This document shows positions 49,195 to 57,345 of a stretch of 64,000 bases of DNA, piece after piece. The DNA is from Ferrovibrio sp. (GTDB lineage: Bacteria > Pseudomonadota > Alphaproteobacteria > Ferrovibrionales > Ferrovibrionaceae). Under the pieces are notes generated by a model. It searched no databases and had not been told where the DNA came from. It was given only the letters and a program-made list of their open reading frames with translations. Within the stretch, counting starts at the first letter, position 1. Each line of letters starts with the position of its first letter. The stretch spans positions 41,032 through 105,031 of the forward strand of contig NZ_JAOZVR010000052.1 of assembly GCF_025869515.1 (NCBI RefSeq), given 5' to 3'. The translations under genes and the position numbers were made by a program.

Positions 49195-50817
49195 ATGCCG
49201 AAACCGAAAGCTGTGCAGCCCCAGCCGAACAGCAAACTGACGCTGACGTTGGCCGGCTTGCTGTCGGCACGGCTTGACGGCAGCGCGCTCGAACTGCCGC
49301 CATCGAAGAAGGCGCGCGCCCTGCTGGCCTATCTGGCGGTCACGCGCAGGCCGCAGCGGCGCGAGCATCTGGTCGGCCTGCTGTGGAACGAAACCGAGGA
49401 CGGCCGCGAGGGACTGCGCTGGTGCCTGAGCCGGCTGCGCAAGGTATTGGAACCGGACGGGGTGAGTCGCCTCTCCGCCGACCGGGATACCGTCGCATTG
49501 ATACCCGACCGGGCGGACTGCGATATCTGGGCCCTGCAGAAAATCGGCACCGTCACTCCGACGGCCACTTCGACGACCGATCTTCTGGCCGCCGCCGATC
49601 TGGCGCAGGGCGATTTCCTTGCCGGCCTCAACCTGCCGGACTGCTACGAATTCCGGCTCTGGTGCATGGCCGAACGCGAAAACCTGCGCCGCATCCAGGC
49701 GGCGATCCTCGCCACGCTTTGCGACCGGCTCGGCGTCGGCGACCAGGCGCTGGCCTATGCGCGCCGCCGCGTGGTTCTGGAGCCGGACGAGGAGACCGCC
49801 CATCTCGCCCTGCTCGACCTGCTGCTGGCGCTCGGGCGCCAGCCGGAAGCCGAGGCGCATGTCGAAACCGCCCGCCGCCAGTTCGAGGCTGCGGGCCTGG
49901 CCCCGCCGCACAGGCTGATCCGCCGCTGGGCCGATCGCCGGACGGCGCCGCGCCCGCCGGCCGCGTCCGGCACGTCGGCGGCCGCAGGGCAGAAGGTGCA
50001 GTTCTGCATCACCGGCGACGGCGTGCGCATCGCCTACGCCGTCGCCGGCAGCGGCCCGCGCCTGCTGAAAACCGCGAACTGGCTGAGCCATCTGGAGCAC
50101 GACCAGCAAAGCCCGGTCTGGCAGCATCTGATCGATACGCTGGCGCATGGACGGCAGCTGGTGCGCTACGACCGGCGCGGCGGCGGCCTGTCCGACTGGT
50201 CCTGCGAACGTTTCGGCTTCGGGGAGGCCATTCTCGACGCCGAGGCGGTGATCGGTGCGCTGGACGACCGGCCCTATGACCTGTTCGGACTTTCCGGCGG
50301 CTGCGCCATCGCCGTCGCACTGGCGGCGCGCCACCCCGACCGGGTGCGGCGCATGATCCTGATGGGTGGATCGACGCTGGGTTTTCATCGCCGCACGAAG
50401 CCGGAACGCGAAACGCGCGAGGCGCTGGTCGCGCTGACCCGGCAGGGCTGGGGCGTCGACAATCCGGCCTTCCGGCAGGTCTTCACCTCGATGATGTTTC
50501 CCGATGCGACGCCGGAGCAGTGCGTCTGGTTCAACGATCTGCAGCGGGTTTCGGCATCGCCGGAGAACGCGGCGAGGATCATGGACGAGTTCGGCCTCTA
50601 CGACGTCACCGACTACCTCGCCGAGGTCCGGTGTCCGACACTGGTGTTGCACAGCCGCGACGATGCCATGGTCTCGATGGAACTCGGTCGGCAGCTCGCC
50701 GCCGGTATTCCGAATGCGCAATTCGTCTCCCTGCCCAGCCGCAATCATATCATCCTGGAATCCGAACCGGCCTGGGCCATCCTCAGGGCCGAAATCGAGG
50801 CTTTCCTCGCCGACTAG
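49195..50817 (+). CDS. SARP/BTAD-type regulator fused to an alpha/beta hydrolase
   Basis: A 540-residue two-part protein. Residues ~15-100 form an OmpR-like winged helix (ELPPSKKARALLAYLAVTRR, LVGLLWNETEDGREGLRWCL), and ~110-245 a BTAD tetratricopeptide-like domain (EPDEETAHLALLDLLLALGR). After a Pro/Ala linker, residues ~260-540 are an alpha/beta hydrolase: nucleophile Ser in LFGLSGGCAIA near 362, Asp in HSRDDAMVS near 488, His in SRNHIILESE near 517. The hydrolase part probably senses or degrades a small ligand that tunes DNA binding; this is inference. Its stop overlaps the convergent MFS gene stop by 4 nt. Confidence 0.85.
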   Translation: MPKPKAVQPQPNSKLTLTLAGLLSARLDGSALELPPSKKARALLAYLAVTRRPQRREHLVGLLWNETEDGREGLRWCLSRLRKVLEPDGVSRLSADRDTVALIPDRADCDIWALQKIGTVTPTATSTTDLLAAADLAQGDFLAGLNLPDCYEFRLWCMAERENLRRIQAAILATLCDRLGVGDQALAYARRRVVLEPDEETAHLALLDLLLALGRQPEAEAHVETARRQFEAAGLAPPHRLIRRWADRRTAPRPPAASGTSAAAGQKVQFCITGDGVRIAYAVAGSGPRLLKTANWLSHLEHDQQSPVWQHLIDTLAHGRQLVRYDRRGGGLSDWSCERFGFGEAILDAEAVIGALDDRPYDLFGLSGGCAIAVALAARHPDRVRRMILMGGSTLGFHRRTKPERETREALVALTRQGWGVDNPAFRQVFTSMMFPDATPEQCVWFNDLQRVSASPENAARIMDEFGLYDVTDYLAEVRCPTLVLHSRDDAMVSMELGRQLAAGIPNAQFVSLPSRNHIILESEPAWAILRAEIEAFLAD

Positions 50818-52043
50818 GTCGCCGCCGGCTTCGCCAGCTGCTCTTGCGGCCGCTCCTTCACCGGAAGATTGACCAGCATCGCGACAAAGCCAAGCGCGGC
50901 GCAAAGCCACCACATCAGGTCATAGGAGCCGGTGCGGTCGTAGATGAAGCCGCCGAGCCAGGCACCGACGAAAGAGCCGAACTGGTGGCCGCAGGACACC
51001 ACGCCGAGCAGCGTGCCGATATAATACGGCCCGAAAATCTGGCCCAGCAGACCGGCCGTCGGCGGAATCGACGACATCCAGAAAATGCCGAGGACCGCCA
51101 TCAGTGCCAGCACCAGCGGCTGGTCGAGTGTCAGCAGCACGAAGGCCAGCATGGTGGCGGCGCGCAGACCGTAGATCCAGATCAGCAGCTTGCGCTTGCT
51201 GCGGGTCTGGCCGAGCGCGCCGGCCGTATAGGAGGCAAACAGGTTGGTGATGCCGAGCGCGCCCATCGCCATGGCGCCCACTTCCGCCGGCAGGCCGATA
51301 CTGACGATATAGCCGGGAATATGCGTGAAGCCGAAGCCGGCATGCAGGCCGCAGATGGTGAAGCCGAACACGATCAGCCAGAAGCTGCGGCTGTGTGCGG
51401 CCAGCGTCAGCGTTTCCGACACGCTGCTGCGCGGTGCCGCGATGGCCTCCTTGCGCACCGTCAGCAGCACCATGGCCGCGGGCACGATGAGGACGGTGCC
51501 GCCGGCCAGGATCAGCAAGGCCGTCTGCCAGTCGAACGCCATGATGAAGGCCTGGCTCAGCGTCGCCAGCACGATCTGGCCCAGCGACGATGCCGTGATC
51601 GCCAGTCCGGCGATCCAGCTCTGCATCGCCGGCGGTACGATGCGCGTGACGGCGCCGACGCAGATCGTCCAGGATGCGCCGGCCACGCCGAGCCCGTTGA
51701 AAACGCCGCCGAAAACGTAAAAAGCAAGCGGCGTATCGGCCCAGGCCATGCCGGTCAGGCCGATCACGTAAAACAGCGCGCCGCTGCACAGCACGCGCAC
51801 ATTGCCCTTGCTGTCGGCCCAGGCGCTGAAGAAGGGCTGCGACAGGCCCCAGACCAGATTCTGGATCGCCAGCGCCAGGCCGAAGGTTTCGCGGTCCCAG
51901 CCGCGCGCCTGCAGCACCGGTTCGAGGAAAATCCCCAGACTGGTACGCGTGCCGAAGGACAGGAACGCGACCAGCGACGCCGCAACGATGCAGGCGTGGA
52001 CGACGGTCGACGGGCGGACAGTACCGGCGGCAGCTGCGGTCAT
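50814..52043 (-). CDS. MFS transporter
   Basis: A 409-residue twelve-helix transporter. N-terminal helix VVHACIVAASLVAFLSFGTR, loop AWADSKGNVRVLCSGALFYV and GLGVAGASWTICVGAVTRIV in helix 4-5 resemble the MCT/OFA-like branch. ATG 52043 is preferred to an in-frame ATG at 52106 that would overlap the upstream gene. It lies 4 nt after the alpha/beta hydrolase stop and so belongs to the di-iron-hydrolase-MFS operon; its cargo is probably a product or substrate of those enzymes. Confidence 0.87.
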   Translation of the reverse strand: MTAAAAGTVRPSTVVHACIVAASLVAFLSFGTRTSLGIFLEPVLQARGWDRETFGLALAIQNLVWGLSQPFFSAWADSKGNVRVLCSGALFYVIGLTGMAWADTPLAFYVFGGVFNGLGVAGASWTICVGAVTRIVPPAMQSWIAGLAITASSLGQIVLATLSQAFIMAFDWQTALLILAGGTVLIVPAAMVLLTVRKEAIAAPRSSVSETLTLAAHSRSFWLIVFGFTICGLHAGFGFTHIPGYIVSIGLPAEVGAMAMGALGITNLFASYTAGALGQTRSKRKLLIWIYGLRAATMLAFVLLTLDQPLVLALMAVLGIFWMSSIPPTAGLLGQIFGPYYIGTLLGVVSCGHQFGSFVGAWLGGFIYDRTGSYDLMWWLCAALGFVAMLVNLPVKERPQEQLAKPAAT

Positions 52044-52047
52044 GACA

Positions 52048-52944
52048 TCAGTCTCCCGCAGTGACGCGGCGGGGGGCCACCGCGACCGGGGTGTTCGCCG
52101 CATCATGGTGGCACTGCCAGCTGGCGATCAGGCCGGCCAGCTGTTTCGCATGGCTGAGCGGAATCATATGCCCCGCATCGGGCAGGCTGCAGCGCTCGGC
52201 CCGGGGCAGGCTGCGTTCCAGCAGGGTGGCGATATGCTGCACCGGCGCCGGCGACTGCAGGCCGTTCACGATCAGGGTCGGAATCTGCAGATTCCTGACG
52301 TCGGACAGACGCGTCGGTTCGGCATACAGCGCCGAGAAGTCATTGGCGATGACGTCGACCTGCTGCGCCATCGTCTGCTGCATCTCCGGCGGCAGGCCGC
52401 GCCATTTGCCGGCGCCATTCCAGTAATCGACAAAAGCCGCCATGCCGAGCCGGCGCGACTCGGCGGTGCCGATGGCGGCGCCCGACAGGATCGTCTGCGC
52501 CACTTCGGTGATCTCACCGAGCAGCCGCGCCTCGGTCGTGCCGGCATTCTTGAGCAGGTAGAAGCAGGTCGGTTCGATCACGGTCAGGCTGCGCAACCGC
52601 TCCGGCATCCGAAGCGCAAGGTGCAGCGCTGCGGCGCCGCCGAAGGAATGGCCGACCAGATCGAAGGGTTCATCAAGGGCGCCGACGGCCTGGCATACCA
52701 GGTCGACGACATCGTCGAGCATGAAGCCCGATGAATACGGCCAGCGCGCTGTCCTGCCGCAACCGAAAAATTCCGGCCGCAGGATCCGCCGCGGCGGCAT
52801 ATTGTCCATGCCCGACCAGGCATCCATCACTCTGGTCCAGACCTGCCGGTCAGCGCCGGAGCAATGCAGCAGCACGAGCGGCCGGCCGTCACCGGTATCG
52901 CCGCAGCCGATCGGGAAGCCCGCCGGCATCACATTGTCAGTCAT
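52048..52944 (-). CDS. Alpha/beta hydrolase
   Basis: A 298-residue hydrolase-fold protein. HCSGADRQVW marks the oxyanion region, nucleophile Ser is in LVGHSFGGAAALHLAL near 99, and His is in DAGHMIPLSHAKQL near 268. The acid residue is not obvious: the usual D-position loop reads VNGLQSPAPVQH. ATG 52944 is chosen over 52959. It is the second gene of the operon between the di-iron protein (59 nt upstream) and the MFS transporter (4 nt downstream). Confidence 0.85.
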   Translation of the reverse strand: MTDNVMPAGFPIGCGDTGDGRPLVLLHCSGADRQVWTRVMDAWSGMDNMPPRRILRPEFFGCGRTARWPYSSGFMLDDVVDLVCQAVGALDEPFDLVGHSFGGAAALHLALRMPERLRSLTVIEPTCFYLLKNAGTTEARLLGEITEVAQTILSGAAIGTAESRRLGMAAFVDYWNGAGKWRGLPPEMQQTMAQQVDVIANDFSALYAEPTRLSDVRNLQIPTLIVNGLQSPAPVQHIATLLERSLPRAERCSLPDAGHMIPLSHAKQLAGLIASWQCHHDAANTPVAVAPRRVTAGD

Positions 52945-53003
52945 CGTCCTGGTCCTCAAAGGCGGGCTGCCCGCTGGCGCGGCTGCCGGCGGGCAGTGCG
53001 CGA

Positions 53004-53930
53004 CTACATGATCGGTGCGAGCGCGGCCTGGATGCGCTGGAACTGCGCCTCGGTGATCATGCTGCCGAGCAATTCCTGGAACCGCGGCACCTGCACGCCG
53101 GACAGGATGTAGGTCCAGCGATAGGCCTTCAGCAGTCCCGCCTGCAGCGTGACTGCATCGGCCTCACCGAGTGTCCGCTTGTTGATGTTGCGGAAATAGG
53201 CGGCATCGGCCTTCGCCTGCCCCTGCAGGATGCCGTCGACGGCACCGACCAGGGCGATGAGGTCGTCGACCGCGACATCCTTCTCGGCAGCCGGAATGCG
53301 GGCGTCCTCGCGAATCCATTCCAGCTCGTCCAGCACCGCATGCTGCGATTCCTCGCGCCAGTGATGCAGGAAAATGTCCTTGAACAGCGGCGACAGGCCG
53401 GTGTCCGGTTCGATGCTCTCGCGATAATGCACCAGGGTGAAAAGCTCGATATGGCAGGTCAACGCCAGCACGGCCCAGTTCGATTTCGACAGCACCACCT
53501 CTGCCACCGCATTGCCGTCCGCGGTGCGGATATAGCCTTCGGGCATATCTTTCGCGATCATCTGCTCGATGCGGCGGAACAGTTCCTGGTGTTTCAGTTC
53601 TTCCGCGCTGAAGCGCACCAGCGCTTCCAGCGCCACCTGGTCGCCCAAGGCGTAGCCGCGGCTGATGTCGAGAATCTTGGCGTTGATGCAGCGCTCGATC
53701 ATGCCGAACAAATAGGCGTAGGTGCGGCCCTGCACCTGGCTGAGCAGGCGCTTCTCGTCATCCGACAGGAAGCCGAATTCCGCAATCAGCGAGAGGCCGT
53801 CGGGCAGAAACTTGCGGGAATAATCGAAACTGCGTCCCTGGAGCACATCCTTGTCGATATCCCAGTTCACTTTCCTGGAATTCTCGATGCAGCGGGCATA
53901 ACGCTCGGTCTGGACGATGGAGATATTCAT
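53004..53930 (-). CDS. Di-iron (ferritin-like) oxygenase-type protein
   Basis: A 308-residue helical protein with the di-iron ligand pattern E79, E111xxH114 (SAEELKHQELF), E162 (HIELFTLVHY) and E194xxH197 (WREESQHAVL). The full set of six ligands suggests an active oxygen-dependent di-iron site of the AurF / acyl-desaturase / ferritin-like superfamily; it is only distantly related to 11181-12005. Substrate unknown. It is the first gene of a three-gene operon with an alpha/beta hydrolase and an MFS transporter, and its product may be handled by them. Confidence 0.75.
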   Translation of the reverse strand: MNISIVQTERYARCIENSRKVNWDIDKDVLQGRSFDYSRKFLPDGLSLIAEFGFLSDDEKRLLSQVQGRTYAYLFGMIERCINAKILDISRGYALGDQVALEALVRFSAEELKHQELFRRIEQMIAKDMPEGYIRTADGNAVAEVVLSKSNWAVLALTCHIELFTLVHYRESIEPDTGLSPLFKDIFLHHWREESQHAVLDELEWIREDARIPAAEKDVAVDDLIALVGAVDGILQGQAKADAAYFRNINKRTLGEADAVTLQAGLLKAYRWTYILSGVQVPRFQELLGSMITEAQFQRIQAALAPIM

Positions 53931-54105
53931 GATGGTCTGGCTCCTGCTCTTGATTCGGCCGGCGACTGCCCGGCCGGCAGGAGGTGTAGACGGCAGGGGT
54001 TGTAATGATCGTGTGAAATATCGTGTAAATTTTCACCGGCCGGCTTGACCGCAGGCCCCGGCCGCCCTTTTTCAACCTTCGAAACGCAGGGGGGGAAACA
54101 CCATC
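53931..54105. promoter_or_regulatory. Divergent promoter region of di-iron operon and GST gene
   Basis: The 175-nt gap contains ATCGTGTGAA at 54007-54016 and ATCGTGTAAA at 54020-54029, a near-perfect direct repeat of 13-nt period, overlapping a GTGAAAT...ATTTTCAC dyad. This is a plausible regulator site. No gene is seen in this gap. Confidence 0.35.
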
Positions 54106-54744
54106 ATGTCCGTCACGCTCTATTACGGCTCCGGCTCGGCCTATGCCTGGCGCGTCTGGCTCGCGCTGGAACACAAGGGCGTGCCGTATGACCTGAAGGT
54201 GCTGTCCTTCAGCGAAGGCGACCTGAAGACTCCGGACTACACCGCGCTCAATCCGCGCCAGCGCGTGCCAACCCTGGTGGATGATGGCTTTACGGTCCGC
54301 GAATCGGCCGCCATCATGGAATATGTCGAGGAGCGCTGGCCGCAGGCGCCGTTATTCTCGAAAGACCTGCGCGAGCGCGCCACGCAGCGCCGCATGATCC
54401 GCGAGGCCGACGACGATGTGGGCAGCAAGGTGGGCGAACTCTTCGGCGCGGTCTTCGCACCTCCGGAGAAAGCCGATGCGGCGAAGCTCGCCGACGCCGT
54501 CAATGCCGTGAAGACCGAGGTGGCGTTCTGGGAACCGCAGATCGCCGGCGACTATGTGAATGGCGGCGCGGTGTCGGCGGTCGACTACACGCTCTATCCG
54601 CATCTCGCCATCATCGGCCGCTTCCGGCTGCGCAAGCCCGAGGCGATTCCGGCCGATCTCTTCGGCCCGAAGCTCGCCGCCTGGATGGACCGTATGAAGG
54701 CGCTGCCGATCATCCAGAAGACCTGGCCCCCGCATTGGAAGTGA
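54106..54744 (+). CDS. Glutathione S-transferase family protein
   Basis: A 212-residue GST: thioredoxin-like N-domain with YYGSGSAYAWRVWLALEHKG and LNPRQRVPTLVDDGFTVRES (cis-proline VPTL and the ES glutathione-binding pair), then an all-helical C-domain with SAVDYTLYPHLAII. Substrate unknown. Its 3' end is followed by intergenic repeat e and is not linked to the SBP gene. Confidence 0.92.
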   Translation: MSVTLYYGSGSAYAWRVWLALEHKGVPYDLKVLSFSEGDLKTPDYTALNPRQRVPTLVDDGFTVRESAAIMEYVEERWPQAPLFSKDLRERATQRRMIREADDDVGSKVGELFGAVFAPPEKADAAKLADAVNAVKTEVAFWEPQIAGDYVNGGAVSAVDYTLYPHLAIIGRFRLRKPEAIPADLFGPKLAAWMDRMKALPIIQKTWPPHWK

Positions 54745-54787
54745 GGCGCACTGGAAGTAAGAACCGATTTATCCCGCACCATAAACC

Positions 54788-54882
54788 GTCACCCTCGGAT
54801 TTATTCCGAGGGTCCATTTACCCAAGCCAATCTGCACTGACCGATATGCGGAGGGTTGGGATGGAATAAATCCGAGGGTGAC
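54788..54882. repeat. Double-palindrome intergenic repeat, copy e (internally deleted)
   Basis: The left palindrome GTCACCCTCGGATTTATTCC is normal and the middle CCGATATGCGGAGGGTTGGG is present, but in the right palindrome the expected ATGGACCCTCGGAATAAATC reads ATGGAATAAATC, missing about 8 nt of the inner arm. Confidence 0.82.
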
Positions 54883-55029
54883 GGTTCTTACAGGTGGCAG
54901 ACCCGTTAACCCGTCCTGGCGCCGCTTCGGGCATCTGCACAGAATTTACGCAATAATATTTCGTGACGAAAAAGAAGGCTCATCCTAGGCTCGTGCATAC
55001 AATCACAAGCCAAAAAGGGGCGCCTTCCC

Positions 55030-56079
55030 ATGTCTGCTACCCGTTTCCACCTGACCCGCCGCGCGCTGCTGGCCGGCACCGGCGCCGCCGCTGCCGCCGC
55101 CTTCGTGCCCAAACGCGTCTTTGCGCAGTCGGGCAAGACCAGCGTGAAATTCTCGCTCAACCTGCCGCGCAACGGCACCAACTCGCCCTTCATCTATGCG
55201 CTGGAGAAAGGCTACTTCGCCGCCGAGGGCATCGAGATCACGGCAATGGACCCGGCGTCGGGCGCCGATGCCCTGCAGCGCGCCGCCACCAACACCTACG
55301 ATGTCAGCTTCGCCGATCTCACCTCGCTGGCGGAATTCTACGCCACCTTCCCCGACTCCGTGCCGCTCGCGGTGTTCAACATCTACAAGATCACGCCGGC
55401 CGCCATCGTCAGCTGGAAGGCCAACAAGATCGAAAAGCCGGCCGACCTGATCGGCAAGACCGTCGGCGGGCCGCTGACCGACAACGCCTACAAGCTGTTC
55501 CCGGTTTTCTTCAAGGCCAACGGCCTCGATCCCGCCGCGGTGAAATTCAACAATGTCGACCTGCGCCTGCGCGAAAGCCAGCTGATGCGCCGCGAAGTGG
55601 ATGCCGTCACCGGTTTCGATTCCACCGTCTGGATCAACCTGAAGAAGCTCGGCGTGAAACGCGAGGATGTCTCGATCATGCTCTATGCCGAACACGGGCT
55701 GGATTTCTATTCCAACTCCGTCGTGGTCTCGCGCAAATTCCTGAAAGACAACGAGGCGGCGATCCCCGGCCTCTGCCGCGCGGTCTGCAAGGGCTGGCAG
55801 GATGCCATGAAGAATCCAAAGGCGGTGACCGATGCGCTGGTGAAGGCCGATGCCCTGGTCAATCCCGAGATCGAGCAGGACCGCCTGCAATGGGTGCTGG
55901 ACAACCAGGTGAAAACGACGGAAGGCCGGGCCATCGGGCTCGGCGCGGTGGAGCCCGGCCGGCTGCAGCGCACCATCGCCACCATCGCCCAGGCCTATAG
56001 CCTGCCGAAGGTGGCGCCGGTGGAGGCGATCTGGTCGGGCAAATACCTGCCGCCGCTGGAGCTGCGCAAGGTCGCCTGA
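55030..56079 (+). CDS. ABC transporter substrate-binding protein (NitT/TauT type)
   Basis: A 349-residue periplasmic binding protein. The first residues TRRALLAGTGAAAAAAFVPK form a Tat-like signal with cleavage near residue 34 (VFA-Q). The mature protein belongs to the NMT1/SsuA-like group: GYFAAEGIEITAMDPASGAD, DVSFADLTSLAEFYATF and KIEKPADLIGKTVGGPLTDN. No permease or ATPase gene lies near, so it must pair with a distant system. Ligand could be a pyrimidine precursor, sulfonate or similar. Confidence 0.9.
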   Translation: MSATRFHLTRRALLAGTGAAAAAAFVPKRVFAQSGKTSVKFSLNLPRNGTNSPFIYALEKGYFAAEGIEITAMDPASGADALQRAATNTYDVSFADLTSLAEFYATFPDSVPLAVFNIYKITPAAIVSWKANKIEKPADLIGKTVGGPLTDNAYKLFPVFFKANGLDPAAVKFNNVDLRLRESQLMRREVDAVTGFDSTVWINLKKLGVKREDVSIMLYAEHGLDFYSNSVVVSRKFLKDNEAAIPGLCRAVCKGWQDAMKNPKAVTDALVKADALVNPEIEQDRLQWVLDNQVKTTEGRAIGLGAVEPGRLQRTIATIAQAYSLPKVAPVEAIWSGKYLPPLELRKVA

Positions 56080-56086
56080 TCTCGCG

Positions 56087-56131
56087 TCAGCGCAGCCCAC
56101 GTTTCAGCGCAGCCCACGCTTCAGCGCAGCG
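56087..56131. repeat. Tandem duplication at a gene 3' end (17-nt period)
   Basis: TCAGCGCAGCCCACG at 56087-56101, again at 56104-56118, then the partial TCAGCGCAGCG at 56121-56131. On the minus strand each unit carries CTGCGCTGA, the last codons and stop of the EamA gene ending at 56121. Confidence 0.7.
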
Positions 56132-56993
56132 TCGTCACCAGGCAGATGACGCCGAGCACGGTGAGCCCTGCCCCGGTCAGCATGCGGGGCAGGGCCGCGC
56201 GCAACGCGATGTGGCCGATCAGCCCGTGAATGGCCAGCGTGAACAGCGGAAAGGTGGCGACCAGCGGCGCCACGATGGCGACCTCGCCCATCTGCAGCGC
56301 ACTGAACATGCAGAGCACCGCCGCGCCGTTGCAGATCCCTAAGCCGACGAACCACGGCGCGCCCGGCCGCCGCAGCTGCAGCACCGGCCGGCGCAGCACC
56401 AGGCAGGCCGAGAAAATCATCGTCACCGAGACGACATAGCCGATGGCGGCGGCGGCCAGCGGATCGGGCCACAGCACGAGGCCGAGTTTGGCGACCGGCT
56501 GCACGAAGCCGCGGATCGCCGCCCCCAGCACGGCAAAGCCCACCGCCAGCCAGAGCGGACCCTGCACGGCACCGCCGCTGCGCGGGGCGCGCAGCAGCAC
56601 CAGCAGGCCGAGGGCGATGATCAGCAGTCCGAGCCATTGCAGCGGCCGTGGCAGTTCGCCGGGCAGCAGCGCGGCGAGCGCCACGGCGAAAACCGGCGAG
56701 AGATTGCCGATGCTGGCGGTCAGCACCGGGCCGACGCGCCGGTTGGCCTCGAAGCCGAGCAGGGTGACGGCGGCGGGAAACAGGATGCCGCTGAGCGCGA
56801 AATACCCTGCGGCTTCGCTGTTCCAGGCGGCGGGATCGAAGCGCGCGGCAAACAGCAGGCACAGGAGCGCGGTGGCGCTCGGCAGGCTGATCGCCGCGCC
56901 GGTCAGCGGCTCGATCCGGCGCAGGCCCTGCTGGCCCAGCACCAGCGCGAGGCCGAGCAGGAAGGCGGCGGCAAGGGCAAGACCGACCACCAT
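56121..56993 (-). CDS. EamA/DMT-family permease
   Basis: A 290-residue carrier with about ten helices in two EamA repeats. Visible stretches are VGLALAAAFLLGLALVLGQQ at the N-terminus, LLGFEANRRVGPVLTASIGN (end of the first repeat) and FSALQMGEVAIVAPLVATFP. ATG 56993 is selected because AGGAG lies 6 nt upstream on its strand; an in-frame ATG at 57146 would extend it without support. Cargo unknown. Its 3' end is tandemly duplicated. Confidence 0.87.
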   Translation of the reverse strand: MVVGLALAAAFLLGLALVLGQQGLRRIEPLTGAAISLPSATALLCLLFAARFDPAAWNSEAAGYFALSGILFPAAVTLLGFEANRRVGPVLTASIGNLSPVFAVALAALLPGELPRPLQWLGLLIIALGLLVLLRAPRSGGAVQGPLWLAVGFAVLGAAIRGFVQPVAKLGLVLWPDPLAAAAIGYVVSVTMIFSACLVLRRPVLQLRRPGAPWFVGLGICNGAAVLCMFSALQMGEVAIVAPLVATFPLFTLAIHGLIGHIALRAALPRMLTGAGLTVLGVICLVTTLR

Positions 56994-57345
56994 GCAGCGC
57001 TCCTTCCTGGGCAAATGGTTTTGGCGTGAGAACTTAAGCATGGTGAGGAGAGAAACTCTATTCACCAAAGTTGTCCTGACCAGGCCAGGAAACGCGCTTG
57101 GCTCGGCGCAGTTGCAGCGGATGTCACTCGCCTCAAAGGTCGTCACCCTCGGGCCCAGAAATTATTTCTTGGCCGAGGGTCCATCCCATCCCTCCGCGTA
57201 TCGGCCTGTAGAATATGGGCATGAACAGATGGACCCTCGGAATAAATCCGAGGGTGACGATTTGTGTAAATGCTCAAAATCCCAGACATTGTACGGATGC
57301 AAATCCGCGCGTGACGACCGCCGCCGCTGACGGCATGCTGCCTGT
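56994..57345. other. 352-nt gene-free stretch
   Basis: Divergent gap between the EamA gene and an alpha/beta hydrolase. It contains intergenic repeat f (57142-57258) and otherwise promoter-like but featureless sequence. No further open frame with coding character was seen. Confidence 0.7.
57142..57258. repeat. Double-palindrome intergenic repeat, copy f
   Basis: Left palindrome GTCACCCTCGGGCCC...GGCCGAGGGTCCATC, middle CCCATCCCTCCGCGTATCGG, right palindrome GATGGACCCTCGG...CCGAGGGTGAC. Orientation of the middle matches copy b and is opposite to c-e. Confidence 0.87.
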
